Made by a program: the position numbers and the translations under genes
Source: Flavobacteriaceae bacterium
GTDB taxonomy: Bacteria > Bacteroidota > Bacteroidia > Flavobacteriales > Flavobacteriaceae
DNA: 45,186 nucleotides
Direction of reading: 5' to 3'
Assembly (NCBI GenBank): GCA_947448525.1
Contig: CANFNV010000014.1
Coordinates: 1-45,186 of the forward strand
Shown: positions 31,075 through 40,427 of the stretch, in pieces
How positions within the stretch are numbered: position 1 is the first letter of the stretch
How the letters are laid out: every line of letters begins with the position of its first letter
Notes under the pieces: generated by a model
What the model saw: the letters and a program-made list of their open reading frames with translations, nothing else
Database searches by the model: none
Told to the model about the DNA's origin: nothing

Positions 31075-31551
31075 ATGAACCCTAATAAAATAGAAATGGA
31101 CACCACCGACAGGAAACTACTGCAATTGCTTCAAACAGATACTAAGAAAACCACTAAAGAACTTTCCTTAAAACTCAACCTTTCTGTAACGGCAGTTTAT
31201 GAGCGAATCAAGAAGTTGGAACGTGAAGGTATAATAGATAAGTATGTAGCATTAATTAATAGAAATAAAATAAATAAAGGATTTGTGGTATTTTGTCACA
31301 TCAAACTCCTGCAACACTCTATGGATTTCTTGACTAAATTTGAAAGCGAAGTTGTAAAACTTACTGAAGTATTAGAATGTTTTCACGTGAGTGGTGACTA
31401 CGATTATATTCTTAAAATCTGTGTTAAAGATATGGAAGAATACCGAGAATTTATGGTTACTAAACTCACTACTTTACAACATATTGGCAGTACCCACAGT
31501 ACTTTTATGATAGGCGAAGTAAAAAACACCACTGCCTTTACGTTGTGCTAG
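31075..31551 (+). CDS. Lrp/AsnC family transcriptional regulator
   Basis: The 158-residue protein has an N-terminal winged helix (MDTTDRKLLQLLQTDTKKTT with the recognition region LNLSVTAVYERIKKLEREG). It ends in a C-terminal RAM/ligand domain (CFHVSGDYDYILKICVKDME, TLQHIGSTHSTFMIGEVKN). Such proteins form octamers or dimers of dimers and respond to amino acids. It is transcribed divergently from a Cys/Met PLP enzyme and has a palindrome in its upstream region, so it probably controls that gene and itself. An alternative start at 31096 would drop seven residues. The DUF1826 gene follows after 72 nt in the same direction. Confidence 0.94.
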   Translation: MNPNKIEMDTTDRKLLQLLQTDTKKTTKELSLKLNLSVTAVYERIKKLEREGIIDKYVALINRNKINKGFVVFCHIKLLQHSMDFLTKFESEVVKLTEVLECFHVSGDYDYILKICVKDMEEYREFMVTKLTTLQHIGSTHSTFMIGEVKNTTAFTLC

Positions 31552-31623
31552 GTAGTTTCATATTTAGTTTTTTTACCATTGAACTAAGAACTATTATAAA
31601 TTTAATATCCTTAATTAAGCATT

Positions 31624-32322
31624 ATGAATTCGACATTTTCTAAACACAAACATATTGGAACCGTTTCCACGTTCTCTGAACTGATTCATACCGATTTTAT
31701 CGGAGAAATGAATGCACTATGCTGGTTTAGAAATTTGAAAGGAGATTTTAAAGAGATTGTAAACCAACTTCGACTAAAAGAAAATATTACCAAAATAGAA
31801 CCTGAAGATTTATGTGTGCTTCAACTATCCGAACAAGGCAAAATAGCTAGAGAAATTATTATAAATGATTTACAACTTTTAACCGATTTTGGAGCTTCTC
31901 CGGTTCTTAACTTAATAAAATGTTACGAACGTGATGATGCCTTTGACTTTATAGCTACGGATGTGTATTCCTATCATGTAGATCAATCGCCTATTGCAAC
32001 CGATACTTTTTTATGCACCTACATCGGGGCGGCAAGTGATATTATTTCTAATGAACAAGCAGTTCAAAAAATAAAAATTCCTGAAATTCGAGAACGATTG
32101 AAAGCACTACATAACGACCCATCTGTGGAATTTGAAAATTTTTTAAAGGAGAACTATTTTGATTTGCATTATCAACCAAAATCTAATATATTGCCTATTA
32201 ATTTAGGGGCTGGTCATCTATGGCGTCTGGCTGTAGATCATCCAAATCAAGAAGTATTACCTTGTATTCATAGAGCACCATTAGAAAAAGAGGGTGAATA
32301 TCGTTTGTTATTAATTTGCTAA
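31624..32322 (+). CDS. DUF1826 domain protein
   Basis: The 232-residue protein matches DUF1826 in its C-terminal half: DTFLCTYIGAASDIISNEQA, INLGAGHLWRLAVDHPNQEV and PCIHRAPLEKEGEYRLLLI. The conserved Cys and His residues (LCTY, GHLW, DHPN, PCIHRAP) could bind metal; from memory, the family is sometimes linked to zinc or cobalt handling, but that is not shown here. No signal peptide is present, so it should be cytoplasmic. It follows the lrp gene by 72 nt and may share its transcript. There is no COG0523 GTPase gene beside it in this window. Confidence 0.85.
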   Translation: MNSTFSKHKHIGTVSTFSELIHTDFIGEMNALCWFRNLKGDFKEIVNQLRLKENITKIEPEDLCVLQLSEQGKIAREIIINDLQLLTDFGASPVLNLIKCYERDDAFDFIATDVYSYHVDQSPIATDTFLCTYIGAASDIISNEQAVQKIKIPEIRERLKALHNDPSVEFENFLKENYFDLHYQPKSNILPINLGAGHLWRLAVDHPNQEVLPCIHRAPLEKEGEYRLLLIC

Positions 32323-32400
32323 AAACAACTTCTTTTAATTTTGGGGGTTTTGGTTTATTAGATAATTTAAAATAACTATTGCATAAGACAAGCTACAAAG

Positions 32401-32435
32401 TAAAAAAACCGTCTCATTTTTGTTATGAGACGGTT
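32401..32435 (-). terminator. Intrinsic terminator after the DUF349 gene
   Basis: AACCGTCTCAT (32407-32417) pairs perfectly with ATGAGACGGTT (32425-32435), an 11-bp stem with a 7-nt loop. Plus-strand A residues at 32402-32408 give the U tract on the minus strand. It lies 11 nt past the stop at 32446. Confidence 0.9.
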
Positions 32436-32445
32436 ACTTTAAGTA

Positions 32446-34665
32446 TTATTGATTCAAATTTTTAATTTGTTTTAATTTGTCTTTCCAAATATTCAAGTCT
32501 TCTTTATGTCTTTCGATTGTTTTTCTAACTTCAGTTACAATTGAATTTTCTTTTTTAGCATTTTTTGTGTTTTGGAAGAATTGAATGTTATTTTCTAATT
32601 GGAAAATCTCATTTTGTACTTCATCAATCTTGCGCATGATGAAGATTTTTTCATTATCAAGTTTTCTGCTATTTTCTGATCCAACAATAGTGTCTAGTCT
32701 GTTTGCAAAACGTAATTGTTCATTTTCTTTTTTGCTTGAACTCAATTTTTCAAATAAGGCATCTAGAATTTTATTGAACTTCCCTTCGATATGTCTTCTG
32801 TTAAATGGTACTTTTCCGATAGATTTCCATGATTCAATGTGAACTTTAATAGCATCTAAATCGGTTTTATGTTCTCCAACTAACTCAAATGAACGTAAGG
32901 TTTCTAGATATTCTTTTTTCTTTTCAAAAGCAGCAACTTCTTCTGCATTTTCTTCCGATCTACTTTCTTTTAAACGTTCAAAATACTGATTGCATGCACC
33001 CTTAAATTCTTTCCAAAGAACATCTGAAAACTTTCTAGGCACATGTCCAACAAGTTTCCATTCTTCTTGAATTTGTTTCATCATTGGGGTAGTTTTAGCA
33101 AAATCATCACTTACTTTCAACTCATTTGCTTGATCAACTAAAGCTTGTTTTTTACTTAAATTATCGTTTTGATCCTTTTTAATTTCTTTATAGAAAGAAT
33201 TTTTAAGAATATTAAAGTCTCGAACAGCAACTTTAAAGGATTCCCAAGTAGCTTCATTAACCTCATTTGGCACTTTTCCAGTAGCAAAAAACTCATTTCT
33301 TAAAGCTTCTACTTTTACAATTTGATTTAACCATAATTGGTGCGAATCTACTTTTTCTTGAGCTAAAACTTCAAGTTGAGCAATAATACCGTTTTTCTTT
33401 TCAAGATTTTCAGTTTCTTTTTCTCTATAACTTTCATAAAAAGTTTCACGTTTATCATGCATTTTTTTAGTCAATTCACTAAATTGATTCCAAAGTTCTT
33501 CTCGGTGTTCTCTTGAAACAGGTCCAATATCTTCTTTCCAAATTTTGTGTAAATCTTGCAATTCTCGAAACGATTTATTAATATCGGTTTCGTTAACCAA
33601 TTCAGAAACTCGAGCAATAATTCGTTGTTTGTGTTCTAAATTGTTTTTGAATTCAATATCTCGAGCTTCTCTGTCTAAATGTAAAAAATCGTAAAAATTT
33701 TCAATATGAAAATGAAAGTTATTCCAAACGTGATTGTATTTGTCTTTTGGAATAGGCCCTGCTACTTTCCAGCGTTCTCTAATATCATTAAGTTGTTTGA
33801 GAGAATTTGCAATATTAGCACCTGGATTATGGACTAAATTTTTCAATTCATCCACTATTGACATTCTATTTTCTAAATTCGATTTTAAGTTATTTTGTAA
33901 TGACTTGAAATGTGCGTTTTTCTTATCTCTATATTGATTGTATAAAGTATCAAATTTTGTTTTCAATGGATAATTAAAATGGAATTCTTCAGTACTATCT
34001 GGATTTTCGGCTTGGAATTCATCTTTTTTCTCATCAATAAAGTGATAATATTTAGATAAAAATGCCTTTTTAATTTCTTCAACATGGTCTTTAACCGACA
34101 TTAGTGGTTCAACTGAAACAAGGGTTTCCAATTCGTCTACTAATTTTTCCATTGGTAAAGCTTCGTAATCTTGCACCGGAATATCGTTCCGTCCTTTTAT
34201 AGTTTCGTCTTCACTTTCTTCAGCATTAGCATTGGAAATTTTATTTACAGCAATGTTTTCCTCCTCTTTGCTTAAATTCACTATATTTTCAGTAAATGCT
34301 TCTTCTGAAGATTCAGATGTATTTTCTGCTTCAGCTTCTGCAACCGGAATTTCAATTTTTTCTTCTTCAATTGATTCTTCAACATTAGTTGACACTTCTG
34401 ACTCAAATTCCTTTTGAGTTTCTTCAATTTCAATTTCTTCAATTACTAAATATTCGACATCAAGAACAGGGTCCTGTGCTGTTTCAGCAACAAGTGGCGC
34501 TTCAACTTCTGTGTCCGCAACTAATTCCGTAACGTCTTCAGTAATATCAATAACTGTTTCAACTTCTTGATTTTCAGTATTTTCCAATTCTATTGATTGG
34601 TTTTCTAGGTTTCCATCTACCGCGTTTTCGTTAACTGGTAGGTTATCATTCAATTCTTCAGACAT
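32446..34665 (-). CDS. DUF349 repeat protein with acidic N-terminal region
   Basis: This is a 739-residue protein. Residues 1-170 are extremely rich in Glu, Asp, Val, Thr and Ser (for example VIDITEDVTELVADTEVEAP) and probably disordered. From about 190 on, at least five helical DUF349 units can be read from their W-x-x-(V/I)G-x-(V/I)P cores: WKVAGPIPKDKYNHVW, WKEDIGPVSREHREELW, FFATGKVPNEVNEATW, EWKLVGHVPRKFSDVLW and SWKSIGKVPFNRRHIEGKF. A coiled-coil end follows. The family is widespread in Bacteroidota and related to YgaH/RecF-region-like helical repeats only by general shape; its role is unknown. No signal peptide is present. It lies 129 nt after aroE on the same strand and has its own strong terminator. 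Confidence 0.9.
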   Translation of the reverse strand: MSEELNDNLPVNENAVDGNLENQSIELENTENQEVETVIDITEDVTELVADTEVEAPLVAETAQDPVLDVEYLVIEEIEIEETQKEFESEVSTNVEESIEEEKIEIPVAEAEAENTSESSEEAFTENIVNLSKEEENIAVNKISNANAEESEDETIKGRNDIPVQDYEALPMEKLVDELETLVSVEPLMSVKDHVEEIKKAFLSKYYHFIDEKKDEFQAENPDSTEEFHFNYPLKTKFDTLYNQYRDKKNAHFKSLQNNLKSNLENRMSIVDELKNLVHNPGANIANSLKQLNDIRERWKVAGPIPKDKYNHVWNNFHFHIENFYDFLHLDREARDIEFKNNLEHKQRIIARVSELVNETDINKSFRELQDLHKIWKEDIGPVSREHREELWNQFSELTKKMHDKRETFYESYREKETENLEKKNGIIAQLEVLAQEKVDSHQLWLNQIVKVEALRNEFFATGKVPNEVNEATWESFKVAVRDFNILKNSFYKEIKKDQNDNLSKKQALVDQANELKVSDDFAKTTPMMKQIQEEWKLVGHVPRKFSDVLWKEFKGACNQYFERLKESRSEENAEEVAAFEKKKEYLETLRSFELVGEHKTDLDAIKVHIESWKSIGKVPFNRRHIEGKFNKILDALFEKLSSSKKENEQLRFANRLDTIVGSENSRKLDNEKIFIMRKIDEVQNEIFQLENNIQFFQNTKNAKKENSIVTEVRKTIERHKEDLNIWKDKLKQIKNLNQ

Positions 34666-34794
34666 TTTTTAAATGTGTAAGGTTATACAATTTTGAGGGC
34701 GAAAGATAGTAAAGTGTGGTCAAAAAACCAAGAACATCAATGGTTTCCGATAAAATATTATTTAGTTAAATATAAAAGTAGTAATTGAGTGGTT

Positions 34795-35538
34795 TTACTT
34801 ATTCCAAATCTTCCAAGCTTTTTCCGCCTGAAAAACTAACATTTGATAACCATTTTTTATAATTGCTTTTTTCTTTTTAGCTTTTTTTAAAAACTCAGTT
34901 TCTTCAGGATTATAAATTAAATCGAAAGCAATGTGTCTTTCTGTAAAAAACTCATAAGGAATTGGAGGGAATTCCTCTATATTAGGGCTCGTTCCAACAG
35001 GTGTGCAGTTGATTATAATTTGATAGTTGTTAAATGTAGTGGAGTTTACTTGGCTATATTCTATATGATTTTCAATATTCTCTCGACAAACATTAGTATA
35101 GAAAATTCCCATTTCTTCTAAAGCAAAGGCAACTGCTTTTGCGGCACCACCAGTCCCAAGAATTAAGGCCTTTTTATGATGCGGTTGAAGTAGTGGTGCC
35201 AGTGATTTTTTAAATCCATACCAATCTGAATTATAACCCTTTAAGTTTCCTTTTTTAGTAAATCGGATTACATTTACAGCACCAATTTTAAAAGCCGTTT
35301 CCGATAAAGTATCCAAATATGGAATTATAGATTCTTTATACGGAATAGTAACATTCAATCCTTTTATATAGGGATTTTTTTTTAGAATAGAAGTAAATTC
35401 TTCGATTGTTGGAATATCAAAATTCTCGTAGGTATACTTATTAAATAATTCATTAGAAAATTTTTCGGAAAAGTATTTTTTAGAAAAAGAATACGAAATA
35501 TTTTTTCCTAGTAAACCGAATTTTTTTTGAGTTTTCAA
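34795..35538 (-). CDS. aroE: Shikimate dehydrogenase
   Basis: AroE reduces 3-dehydroshikimate to shikimate with NADPH. The 247-residue enzyme has the substrate motif FGLLGKNISYSFSKKYFSEK (the usual HSxSP appears as YSFSKK, common in Bacteroidota). The catalytic lysine lies in GLNVTIPYKESI, the Asn/Asp pair in KIGAVNVIRF and KGYNSDWYGFKKS, and the dinucleotide loop is LILGTGGAAKAVAFAL. It ends GYQMLVFQAEKAWKIW, with the C-terminal Gln that contacts substrate. It lies 79 nt after the TPR gene on the same strand and may belong to the long minus-strand run. Confidence 0.96.
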   Translation of the reverse strand: MKTQKKFGLLGKNISYSFSKKYFSEKFSNELFNKYTYENFDIPTIEEFTSILKKNPYIKGLNVTIPYKESIIPYLDTLSETAFKIGAVNVIRFTKKGNLKGYNSDWYGFKKSLAPLLQPHHKKALILGTGGAAKAVAFALEEMGIFYTNVCRENIENHIEYSQVNSTTFNNYQIIINCTPVGTSPNIEEFPPIPYEFFTERHIAFDLIYNPEETEFLKKAKKKKAIIKNGYQMLVFQAEKAWKIWNK

Positions 35539-35617
35539 TTTTGATATTTTATAACCAAAATAATAATACGTTCAATTAATTAGATAATAATCGCTAATCA
35601 ATAATAAACGACTTAAT

Positions 35618-37012
35618 TTATTTTTTATGTTTATTTATAAAGCTTTTAACTGATTCACTTTTCCAGATTTCAGGAAATAATTTTTGTAAAACATTCTGAT
35701 TTTTATAGTTCAAACGCAACCCATTACTTAAATGAAAACTTGCTTTTTCTTCTTCTATTAAAGTAAAATACAATCCAGCTAAACGGTATTCAATTTCACT
35801 TTCTTCAGGATAGAATTCTGACGCTTGCAATAAAGTCATAATAGCATTATGAAATTCTCCTAAAAATTGTAAAATATCAGCCCATGATAACCAAGTATCC
35901 AAATTGTTATCTCCATTTTCAACTGCTTTTCTGTATCCATTTTCGGCTTCTTCATAGAGTCCCATGGCTTTGTTTATTGTCGCAAATCGTTTCCAATAGG
36001 CACGATTTTGTTCGTCAATTGCTAATGCTTTGTTTACAAATTGTAGTGCTTTATTGTAGTTTTTTTGACGTAAATAAAAATCGGTTATTGCGATCCAGCC
36101 TTTGTCTAAAAGAGGGTCTTCATGTACTGTTTTATTGAAATATTTTAATGCTTCGGTTTTATTCCCTAATTTTTCATGACATTTTCCTATACGTAACAAT
36201 GCATAGGAAGTTGGGTCATCCAAATCAATAGTTTTTTGATAATTTTCAATTGCTTCTTCATAACGTTTTAATCGTTCTAAAGCTTTTCCATTTTCCATAT
36301 AAGCCCCAAGAAATTCATCATCTATATATGTTGCAAATTCAAAAGCTTGTACGGCATTTTCATATTCTTTTAATCCATAATGCAAACGTCCTTGCTGGTG
36401 CCATGCAATTTCACTGTAAGGATTTTTATTAATGTATTTTTTTATGTATTCAATCGCTTCTGAATTTTGATCTAAAAACTCATAACAATATACAACATTA
36501 TAAAGTGCCGATTGGTCGTCAATATCTTCTTCCAAACATTTGATGAAACTTTCTTTTGCTTTTTCAAGATTGTCCATAAATAGATATTCCATACCTATTA
36601 AGTTGAAAACATCGGCAAAATCTTCTGTATATTTTAAAGCTTCTTGAAGAAGTTCAACTGCTTTTTCGTGGTTGTCCCTTTTCGAATAAATGTTAGCCTT
36701 TTGAATGAATATTTCTTCATTGGTCGGTTCAATTGCATATAACTCATTTAACATTTTTTCAGCAACATCTAGTTTGTCTTCATACACCAACATTTCTACT
36801 TGGACTAGTTTTAAACCAGTTGATTTTGGATGTTGTTCTAAGCCTAATTTTAATGCTTTTTTTGCTAAATTGGATTTTCCCATGTCAAGATAATGAAGAA
36901 TAATTTCTTCAAATTCCTCCGAATCAAAAAAGAAAACCTTATTGGTTTTCAACATGGATTCAAACTTTGATAAGGATAAGTTATAATCATCTTCGGGTTG
37001 ATCTAAATACAT
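35618..37012 (-). CDS. Tetratricopeptide repeat protein
   Basis: The 464-residue protein is made almost entirely of TPR units of 34 residues with the small/aromatic pattern. Examples are ADVFNLIGMEYLFMDNLEKA, SEIAWHQQGRLHYGLKEYENAVQAF-type units, ALLRIGKCHEKLGNKTEALK and NLDTWLSWADILQFLGEFHN; about eleven can be counted. There is no signal peptide or membrane segment, so it should be a cytoplasmic scaffold. Binding partners cannot be predicted. It is next to aroE, with a 79-nt gap, in a run of minus-strand genes. Confidence 0.93.
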   Translation of the reverse strand: MYLDQPEDDYNLSLSKFESMLKTNKVFFFDSEEFEEIILHYLDMGKSNLAKKALKLGLEQHPKSTGLKLVQVEMLVYEDKLDVAEKMLNELYAIEPTNEEIFIQKANIYSKRDNHEKAVELLQEALKYTEDFADVFNLIGMEYLFMDNLEKAKESFIKCLEEDIDDQSALYNVVYCYEFLDQNSEAIEYIKKYINKNPYSEIAWHQQGRLHYGLKEYENAVQAFEFATYIDDEFLGAYMENGKALERLKRYEEAIENYQKTIDLDDPTSYALLRIGKCHEKLGNKTEALKYFNKTVHEDPLLDKGWIAITDFYLRQKNYNKALQFVNKALAIDEQNRAYWKRFATINKAMGLYEEAENGYRKAVENGDNNLDTWLSWADILQFLGEFHNAIMTLLQASEFYPEESEIEYRLAGLYFTLIEEEKASFHLSNGLRLNYKNQNVLQKLFPEIWKSESVKSFINKHKK

Positions 37013-37118
37013 AGCTTTTTGTTTAGAATTAAACAGAATAAAGGTAGTTAAATCAAATTGCAGAAAAAGAAAAATTGTTTTTTGTTTTAAACAATTTAAT
37101 TAACAGAAAATGCAATAC

Positions 37119-37157
37119 AAATTTTGAATTATGAATTACAAATTTCTAATTGTAAAT
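37119..37157. repeat. GAATTATGAATTAC-type word repeat across a gene end
   Basis: ATTTTGAATTATGAATTACA then AATTTCTAATTGTAAAT repeats an AATT(A/T) unit several times and covers the last nine codons and stop of the aminotransferase gene. It is one of the short iterated words found at gene edges here. Confidence 0.45.
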
Positions 37158-38325
37158 CATCCATTACTTCGAGCATTATTTTGCATCCTTCTCTAATTTC
37201 ATCTTCAGAAATGGTTAAAGGTGGCGTAATTCTAATAGCTTTTCCTTCAAACAATAACCAAAACAGAATTAACCCTTTGTCTTGACAACGTAAAATAACC
37301 TGATTTGTTATTTCGACATCTGAAGTCATTGCTGCAAGCATTAAGCCTATACCTCTTAACTCTTCTATTAAAGGATGTACCAAAAGTTCACGAAATAATT
37401 TTTCTTTAGCTAAAGATTGCGAAGCATAGTCTTTTTCCAATATTTCTTGTAGGGTAGCTAAACAAGCTGCTGCTATAACAGGATGTCCGCCAAAAGTTGT
37501 AATATGACCTAATTTTGGGTTGTGACTCAATAAGTCCATGTGTTTTTCATTGGCAATGAATCCGCCAACAGGCATGCCTCCAGCCATTCCTTTGCCAATG
37601 ATAACTACGTCTGGAACGACATTGTAGTTTTCAAAACCAAATAATTTCCCAGTTCTGCCAAATCCGGGTTGAATTTCATCTACAATCATTAGTGCGCCAA
37701 CTTCTTCACAACGTTTTTTTACTTTTGCTAAGAAGTCATTTTCAGGTTGAATAAAACCAGCACCACCTTGAATGCTTTCCAAAATAATTCCAGCTGTTTT
37801 AGTCGTTATTTTTTCAATATCCTCTTCATTATTGAAGGTAATAAAATCAACATCTGGAATTAAGGGGCGAAAAATTTGCTTTCTTTCTTCAAATCCCATA
37901 ACGCTCATTGAACCCATTGTATTTCCGTGATAGGCGTTGTGGCAAGAAATTAATTGACTTCTTCCTGTAACTCTTCGCACTAATTTTAGAGCGCCTTCGC
38001 ACGCTTCTGTTCCAGAATTGACTAAATAGACTTTATTGAGTTCTTTTGGTAAATGTCCTACGAGTGCTTTGCAATATTGTACTGCCGGACTTTGGGAATA
38101 TTCTCCATAAACCATAACATGAGAATATTTGTCCAATTGGTCTTTTATGGCTTGATTCACTATTGGATGTTGGTGTCCGAGCGAACATGCAGAAACTCCT
38201 GCAACAAAATCTAAATATTTTTTATTCTTTGTATCATATATATAAGAACCCATTGCGTGCGAAACTTCTATTCCAAGTGGAAAAGGGGAGGTTTGAGCTT
38301 GGTATTTTATAAAATCATTGTTCAT
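37129..38325 (-). CDS. Class III PLP aminotransferase (acetylornithine/aspartate-aminotransferase-family)
   Basis: From ATG 38325 (MNNDFIKYQAQTSPFPLGIE) the protein has 398 residues; an in-frame GTG four codons earlier is less likely. Class III motifs are YLDFVAGVSACSLGHQHP, YLVNSGTEACEGALKLVRR, SCHNAYHGNTMGSMSVMGF, MIVDEIQPGFGRTGKLFGFE and the PLP lysine in VVIIGKGMAGGMPVGGFIA, followed by TTFGGHPVIAAACLATL. Such enzymes transfer an amino group from ornithine, acetylornithine, GABA or lysine. No arginine-synthesis genes are adjacent, so the substrate is open. It lies 70 nt after the NlpC/P60 gene and 116 nt before the TPR gene. Confidence 0.93.
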   Translation of the reverse strand: MNNDFIKYQAQTSPFPLGIEVSHAMGSYIYDTKNKKYLDFVAGVSACSLGHQHPIVNQAIKDQLDKYSHVMVYGEYSQSPAVQYCKALVGHLPKELNKVYLVNSGTEACEGALKLVRRVTGRSQLISCHNAYHGNTMGSMSVMGFEERKQIFRPLIPDVDFITFNNEEDIEKITTKTAGIILESIQGGAGFIQPENDFLAKVKKRCEEVGALMIVDEIQPGFGRTGKLFGFENYNVVPDVVIIGKGMAGGMPVGGFIANEKHMDLLSHNPKLGHITTFGGHPVIAAACLATLQEILEKDYASQSLAKEKLFRELLVHPLIEELRGIGLMLAAMTSDVEITNQVILRCQDKGLILFWLLFEGKAIRITPPLTISEDEIREGCKIMLEVMDDLQLEICNS

Positions 38326-38395
38326 AATTATAGCCACTTTCTGAAGGGTTCATTAAATTATATTTTAACTACAATAAGAATTCTTTAAAATAAAT

Positions 38396-39157
38396 TTAGA
38401 TATTTTTTTTGATTACTCTAAGTCGATGCGTATGGCGGTTTAGTTCTGCATTGTAAATTCCTAAATGGTCTAATCTGTCTATGCGGACTTTTCCGCTAGC
38501 ATGAATGATGTAATTGTTTTCAAGTATAATTCCAACATGAATGATTTTACCATCTTCATTGTCAAAAAATGCTAAATCTCCGGGTTCGCTTTCTTCAATA
38601 AAACTTAAAATTTCACCTTGATTAGCTTGTTGTGAAGCGTCACGAAGAAGTTTATACCCATTTAGTTTATAAACCATTTGCGTAAAACCAGAACAATCAA
38701 TACCAAAAGGTGTTTTGCCTCCCCAAAGATAAGGTGCATTGATGTACATATAAGCAGTATTAATAATATTTGACTTTGGTTTTGTACCGCTCGTTTTTAA
38801 TCCTTCAAATTCATAATTAATAGTATTGATATCAGTATGATTCAGAAAAGACAAAGAGGCACCAAGTGTTATGGGTATTAAAATGTTATTTGGAGCTGAT
38901 ATGTATTCTACTAAATCTGAATTTAGAATTAGGGCTTCATTGCAAAGGGTTTCATAATTTTCTAATGAAATTAGTTGAAATTGTTTATTATCCACCCAAC
39001 CCACATAATCATCATAATGAAGTTTGATTTTAGACCATTGTTTTTCGGTTTCTAATATCTCAAAATGTTCCCCAAAAAGTACTTGAGAAACAATTTCGCT
39101 TCTGTCATTGGGTTCAATTCGCAATGGAATTGCTGATAAATTACAAATGGCAAACAT
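38396..39157 (-). CDS. NlpC/P60 family cell-wall endopeptidase with SH3-like N terminus
   Basis: The 253-residue protein carries an N-terminal SH3b-like region (ILETEKQWSKIKLHYDDYVG). A C-terminal NlpC/P60 domain follows, with the catalytic Cys155 in GGKTPFGIDCSGFTQMVY, then GDLAFFDNEDGKIIHVGIIL (catalytic His) and NNYIIHASGKVRIDRLD. The family cuts gamma-D-glutamyl-diaminopimelate bonds in peptidoglycan peptides. I do not see a Sec signal (it begins MFAICNLSAIPLRIEPNDRS), so it may act on recycled muropeptides in the cytoplasm, as the YkfC-type enzymes do. It lies 76 nt after the thiolase gene. Confidence 0.93.
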   Translation of the reverse strand: MFAICNLSAIPLRIEPNDRSEIVSQVLFGEHFEILETEKQWSKIKLHYDDYVGWVDNKQFQLISLENYETLCNEALILNSDLVEYISAPNNILIPITLGASLSFLNHTDINTINYEFEGLKTSGTKPKSNIINTAYMYINAPYLWGGKTPFGIDCSGFTQMVYKLNGYKLLRDASQQANQGEILSFIEESEPGDLAFFDNEDGKIIHVGIILENNYIIHASGKVRIDRLDHLGIYNAELNRHTHRLRVIKKNI

Positions 39158-39176
39158 TCAAATTATTTTAAATTTT

Positions 39177-39220
39177 AACTACTAATTTCTAAATTAATTA
39201 ATTTAATAAATTTAGTAGTT
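39177..39220. repeat. AACTACTAA / TTAGTAGTT inverted repeat
   Basis: Nine-base arms (39177-39185 and 39212-39220) flank 26 nt of almost pure A/T in the gap between thiolase and the NlpC gene. It could be a weak terminator for thiolase on the minus strand (A/T-rich stem) or an operator. Confidence 0.45.
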
Positions 39221-39233
39221 ATAATAGATTATT

Positions 39234-40412
39234 TTAGGGTCTTTCAATTATAATGGCTGATGCTCCACCACCACCGTTACAAATAGCTGCTGCTCCAATT
39301 TTACCGTTATTTTGTTGCAAAACACTAATTAAAGTAACAACGATTCTTGCGCCTGAACAACCTAATGGATGTCCTAAAGATACAGCACCTCCGTTTACAT
39401 TTATTTTTTCATTAGACAAGCCCAATATTTTTGCATTTGCTATACCAACAACTGAAAACGCCTCGTTGAATTCAAAATAATCAACATCAGTAATGGAAAG
39501 ACCTGCTTTATTCAATGCTTTTGGTATTGCTTTTGCCGGCGATGTGGTGAACCATTTTGGTTCTTGAGCAGCATCTGCATAAGATTTGATGTATGCCAAT
39601 GGCTTCAAACCCATAGCAATCGCTTTTTCTTCACTCATTAAAATAACTGCGGCTGCACCATCATTAATAGTAGATGCATTTGCTGCGGTAACTGTACCTT
39701 CTTTTGTGAAAACGGCATTCAATGTTGGAATTTTATCTAGTTTTACGTTTGTATATTCTTCATCTTTCGTAATCATTATTGGATCACCCTTTCTTTGAGG
39801 AACCGCAACTGGAACGATTTCTGAATCAAATTTTCCCGTTATCCATGCTTTTGCGGATCGCTCATACGATTGAATAGCAAAAGCATCTTGCTCTTCACGT
39901 GTAATTTTATATACGGTTGCACATAAGTCGGCAGAAACTCCCATAGCATTGTTGTCGTATGCATCCACTAGTCCATCTTTCTGCATTCCGTCTTGCATGG
40001 TTGTTGGTCCAAATTTCACACCATTTCTCATGTGAACGTAATGTGGAATCATACTCATATTTTCCATCCCTCCAGCCACTACAATTTCTGCATCACCGTT
40101 CATTATAGCTTGCGCTCCAAACATGATGGCTTTCATTCCAGAGGCACATACTTTATTCACAGTAGTACAAGCCACTTCATTTGATAACCCAGCATACAAT
40201 GCTGCTTGTCTAGCAGGGGCTTGTCCTACACCGGCTTGAACTACATTTCCCATAAAGACTTCATCTACTAAATTGGGGTCTAAATTAATTTTGCTTAAAG
40301 CCCCTTTTATAGCTGCGGCTCCGAGTTGCGGAGCAGAAACAGTTGATAACGAGCCCATAAAACTACCTATTGGAGTTCTTACAGCCGATACGATTACTAT
40401 CTTTTTGTTCAT
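39234..40412 (-). CDS. Acetyl-CoA C-acyltransferase (thiolase)
   Basis: From ATG 40412 (MNKKIVIVSAVRTPIG) the enzyme has 392 residues, the normal thiolase length; the 18 upstream codons to 40466 overlap the promoter element. The nucleophile Cys is in NKVCASGMKAIMFGAQ, the His in VNGGAVSLGHPLGCSGAR, NEAFSVVG holds the third motif and the second Cys is in CNGGGGASA. It condenses two acetyl-CoA to acetoacetyl-CoA or cleaves 3-ketoacyl-CoA. No partner beta-oxidation genes are adjacent; the ligase at 10.6 kb and the HMG-CoA lyase at 20.9 kb could share intermediates. The start follows a CCTGA/TCAGG palindrome that lies within its leader. Confidence 0.95.
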   Translation of the reverse strand: MNKKIVIVSAVRTPIGSFMGSLSTVSAPQLGAAAIKGALSKINLDPNLVDEVFMGNVVQAGVGQAPARQAALYAGLSNEVACTTVNKVCASGMKAIMFGAQAIMNGDAEIVVAGGMENMSMIPHYVHMRNGVKFGPTTMQDGMQKDGLVDAYDNNAMGVSADLCATVYKITREEQDAFAIQSYERSAKAWITGKFDSEIVPVAVPQRKGDPIMITKDEEYTNVKLDKIPTLNAVFTKEGTVTAANASTINDGAAAVILMSEEKAIAMGLKPLAYIKSYADAAQEPKWFTTSPAKAIPKALNKAGLSITDVDYFEFNEAFSVVGIANAKILGLSNEKINVNGGAVSLGHPLGCSGARIVVTLISVLQQNNGKIGAAAICNGGGGASAIIIERP

Positions 40413-40427
40413 AATTACTTCATTTTT

